A stretch of 8,198 nucleotides of DNA from NCBI GenBank assembly GCA_003165135.1, contig PLSN01000167.1:1472-9669 (forward strand), in the 5' to 3' direction. The DNA comes from Bacteroidota bacterium (lineage in GTDB: Bacteria > Bacteroidota > Bacteroidia > Chitinophagales > LD1). The position numbers and the translations under genes are program-made. Under the pieces are notes generated by a model. That model saw nothing but the letters and a program-made list of their open reading frames with translations. It did no database searches and was not told the origin of the DNA. Positions 7,419-8,198 of the stretch are shown here, one piece after another. Positions within the stretch are counted from its first letter, which is position 1. Every line of letters starts with the position of its first letter.

Positions 7419-7437
7419 TAAACTATATACCTCAACA

Positions 7438-8181
7438 ATGATACTAAGAGCTGAAAATCTGATAAAAAAATACAAGAACAGGACCGTGGTCGATCATGTG
7501 TCTGTGACTGTAGAACAAGGCGAAATAGTAGGCCTGCTAGGGCCAAACGGTGCAGGCAAGACGACCTCATTCTACATGACAGTGGGCCTCATCAAACCTG
7601 ACGGCGGCAAGGTATTTCTCGGCGATCTGGATATTACTACACTACCGATGTATAAAAGGGCACAGGCAGGTATCGGCTATCTGCCACAAGAGGCATCTGT
7701 ATTTCGCAATCTCAGCGTGGAAGACAATGTATCAGCAGTACTCGAACTGACAAACCTCTCTAAAAAGGATCAAAAGGATAGACTGGAATTGCTGCTTGAT
7801 GAATTCGGATTAAATCGTGTACGTACCTCTATGGGCAATGTACTCAGCGGAGGTGAGCGCCGCAGGACTGAGATAGCACGGGCCCTGGCAACTGATCCTA
7901 AATTTATTCTTCTGGATGAGCCATTCGCAGGTATAGACCCTATAGCCGTCGAGGACATCCAGCGCATCGTAGAGAAACTCAAACAAAAAAATATCGGTGT
8001 ACTCATCACCGATCACAATGTGCAGGAGACATTGTCCATTACTGACCGCGCTTATCTGCTATTTGAAGGAAAGATACTCAAAGCAGGCACTGCAGAAGAG
8101 CTGGCAGATGACGAGCAGGTCAGAAGGGTTTATCTCGGGCAGAATTTTGTCTTACGAAGAAGAAAATTAACTGAAGTGTAA
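7438..8181 (+). CDS. lptB: Lipopolysaccharide export ABC transporter ATP-binding protein LptB
   Basis: LptB is the cytoplasmic ATPase that, as a dimer with the membrane proteins LptF and LptG, pulls LPS from the inner membrane and pushes it along the Lpt bridge to the outer membrane. The 247-residue product has all ABC motifs: Walker [10 protein letters not shown] (35-43), Q-loop YLPQEASVF (Q84), signature LSGGE (136-140), Walker B FILLDE (D160, E161), D-loop AGID and switch H193 in ITDHNV. The PQEASVFR stretch with F89-R90 is typical of LptB, where it lines the groove contacting LptF/G, and separates it from other ABC ATPases. The C-terminus [16 protein letters not shown] is a few residues longer than the E. 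coli protein. ATG 7438 gives the expected MILRAENL start. The gene ends with TAA followed directly by TAG. It may be read from the upstream barrel gene or from its own promoter; I see no clear motif. Confidence 0.95.
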   Translation: MILRAENLIKKYKNRTVVDHVSVTVEQGEIVGLLGPNGAGKTTSFYMTVGLIKPDGGKVFLGDLDITTLPMYKRAQAGIGYLPQEASVFRNLSVEDNVSAVLELTNLSKKDQKDRLELLLDEFGLNRVRTSMGNVLSGGERRRTEIARALATDPKFILLDEPFAGIDPIAVEDIQRIVEKLKQKNIGVLITDHNVQETLSITDRAYLLFEGKILKAGTAEELADDEQVRRVYLGQNFVLRRRKLTEV

Positions 8182-8198
8182 TAGCAATGCATATAGTC

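Noticed and set aside
7280..7570. Minus-strand open frame spanning the barrel gene end, the 7-bp repeats and the start of lptB
   Set aside because: Its product is the antisense translation of two real genes, and the repetitive [12 protein letters not shown] part comes from the 7-bp repeats.

Overview
The window looks like a piece of a Bacteroidota chromosome, perhaps Chitinophagales or Sphingobacteriales. The main reasons are the families present: an RsmF-type rRNA methyltransferase with the C-terminal domain common in this phylum, a small exported beta-rich protein resembling Bacteroidetes-only families, and a very large exported beta-propeller/outer-membrane-barrel fusion. There are no clear Shine-Dalgarno sites, which also fits. 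Most of this is housekeeping and cell-envelope DNA. I see no phage, CRISPR, insertion-sequence transposase, tRNA or rRNA.

Layout. Positions 2-1222 (+) hold the 3' part of an rsmF-like 16S rRNA m5C methyltransferase gene whose start lies outside the window. Next come purT (1259-2425, +) and, overlapping it by four bases, a gene for a small exported protein (2422-3015, +). A metallo-beta-lactamase-fold hydrolase gene on the opposite strand (3032-3697) converges on them. It is intact except for one in-frame TAG at its 20th codon. A 93-bp divergent intergenic stretch separates it from a 1197-residue exported protein (3791-7384, +), which joins a degenerate peptidase-MA-like domain, a TolB/PD40-like propeller and a probable C-terminal beta-barrel. 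After a 53-bp gap with short 7-bp repeats comes lptB (7438-8181, +), the ATPase of lipopolysaccharide export.

How the genes relate. The first three plus-strand genes may be co-transcribed but have unrelated roles (ribosome modification, purine synthesis, unknown envelope protein). The last two are both envelope genes: a predicted outer-membrane protein followed by the inner-membrane LPS-export ATPase. A functional link between them is inference from adjacency only.

The most notable features are small-scale. (1) The amber codon breaks an otherwise well-conserved hydrolase; the missing N-terminus can be read in frame upstream of it. (2) A perfect 29-bp inverted repeat (C/G-block element) lies inside the signal-peptide coding region of the giant gene and appears to have been inserted without breaking the frame. 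(3) A single arm of the same element lies in frame, in the same reading phase, inside the interdomain linker of the rsmF-like gene. I did not find a convincing new multi-gene system here.
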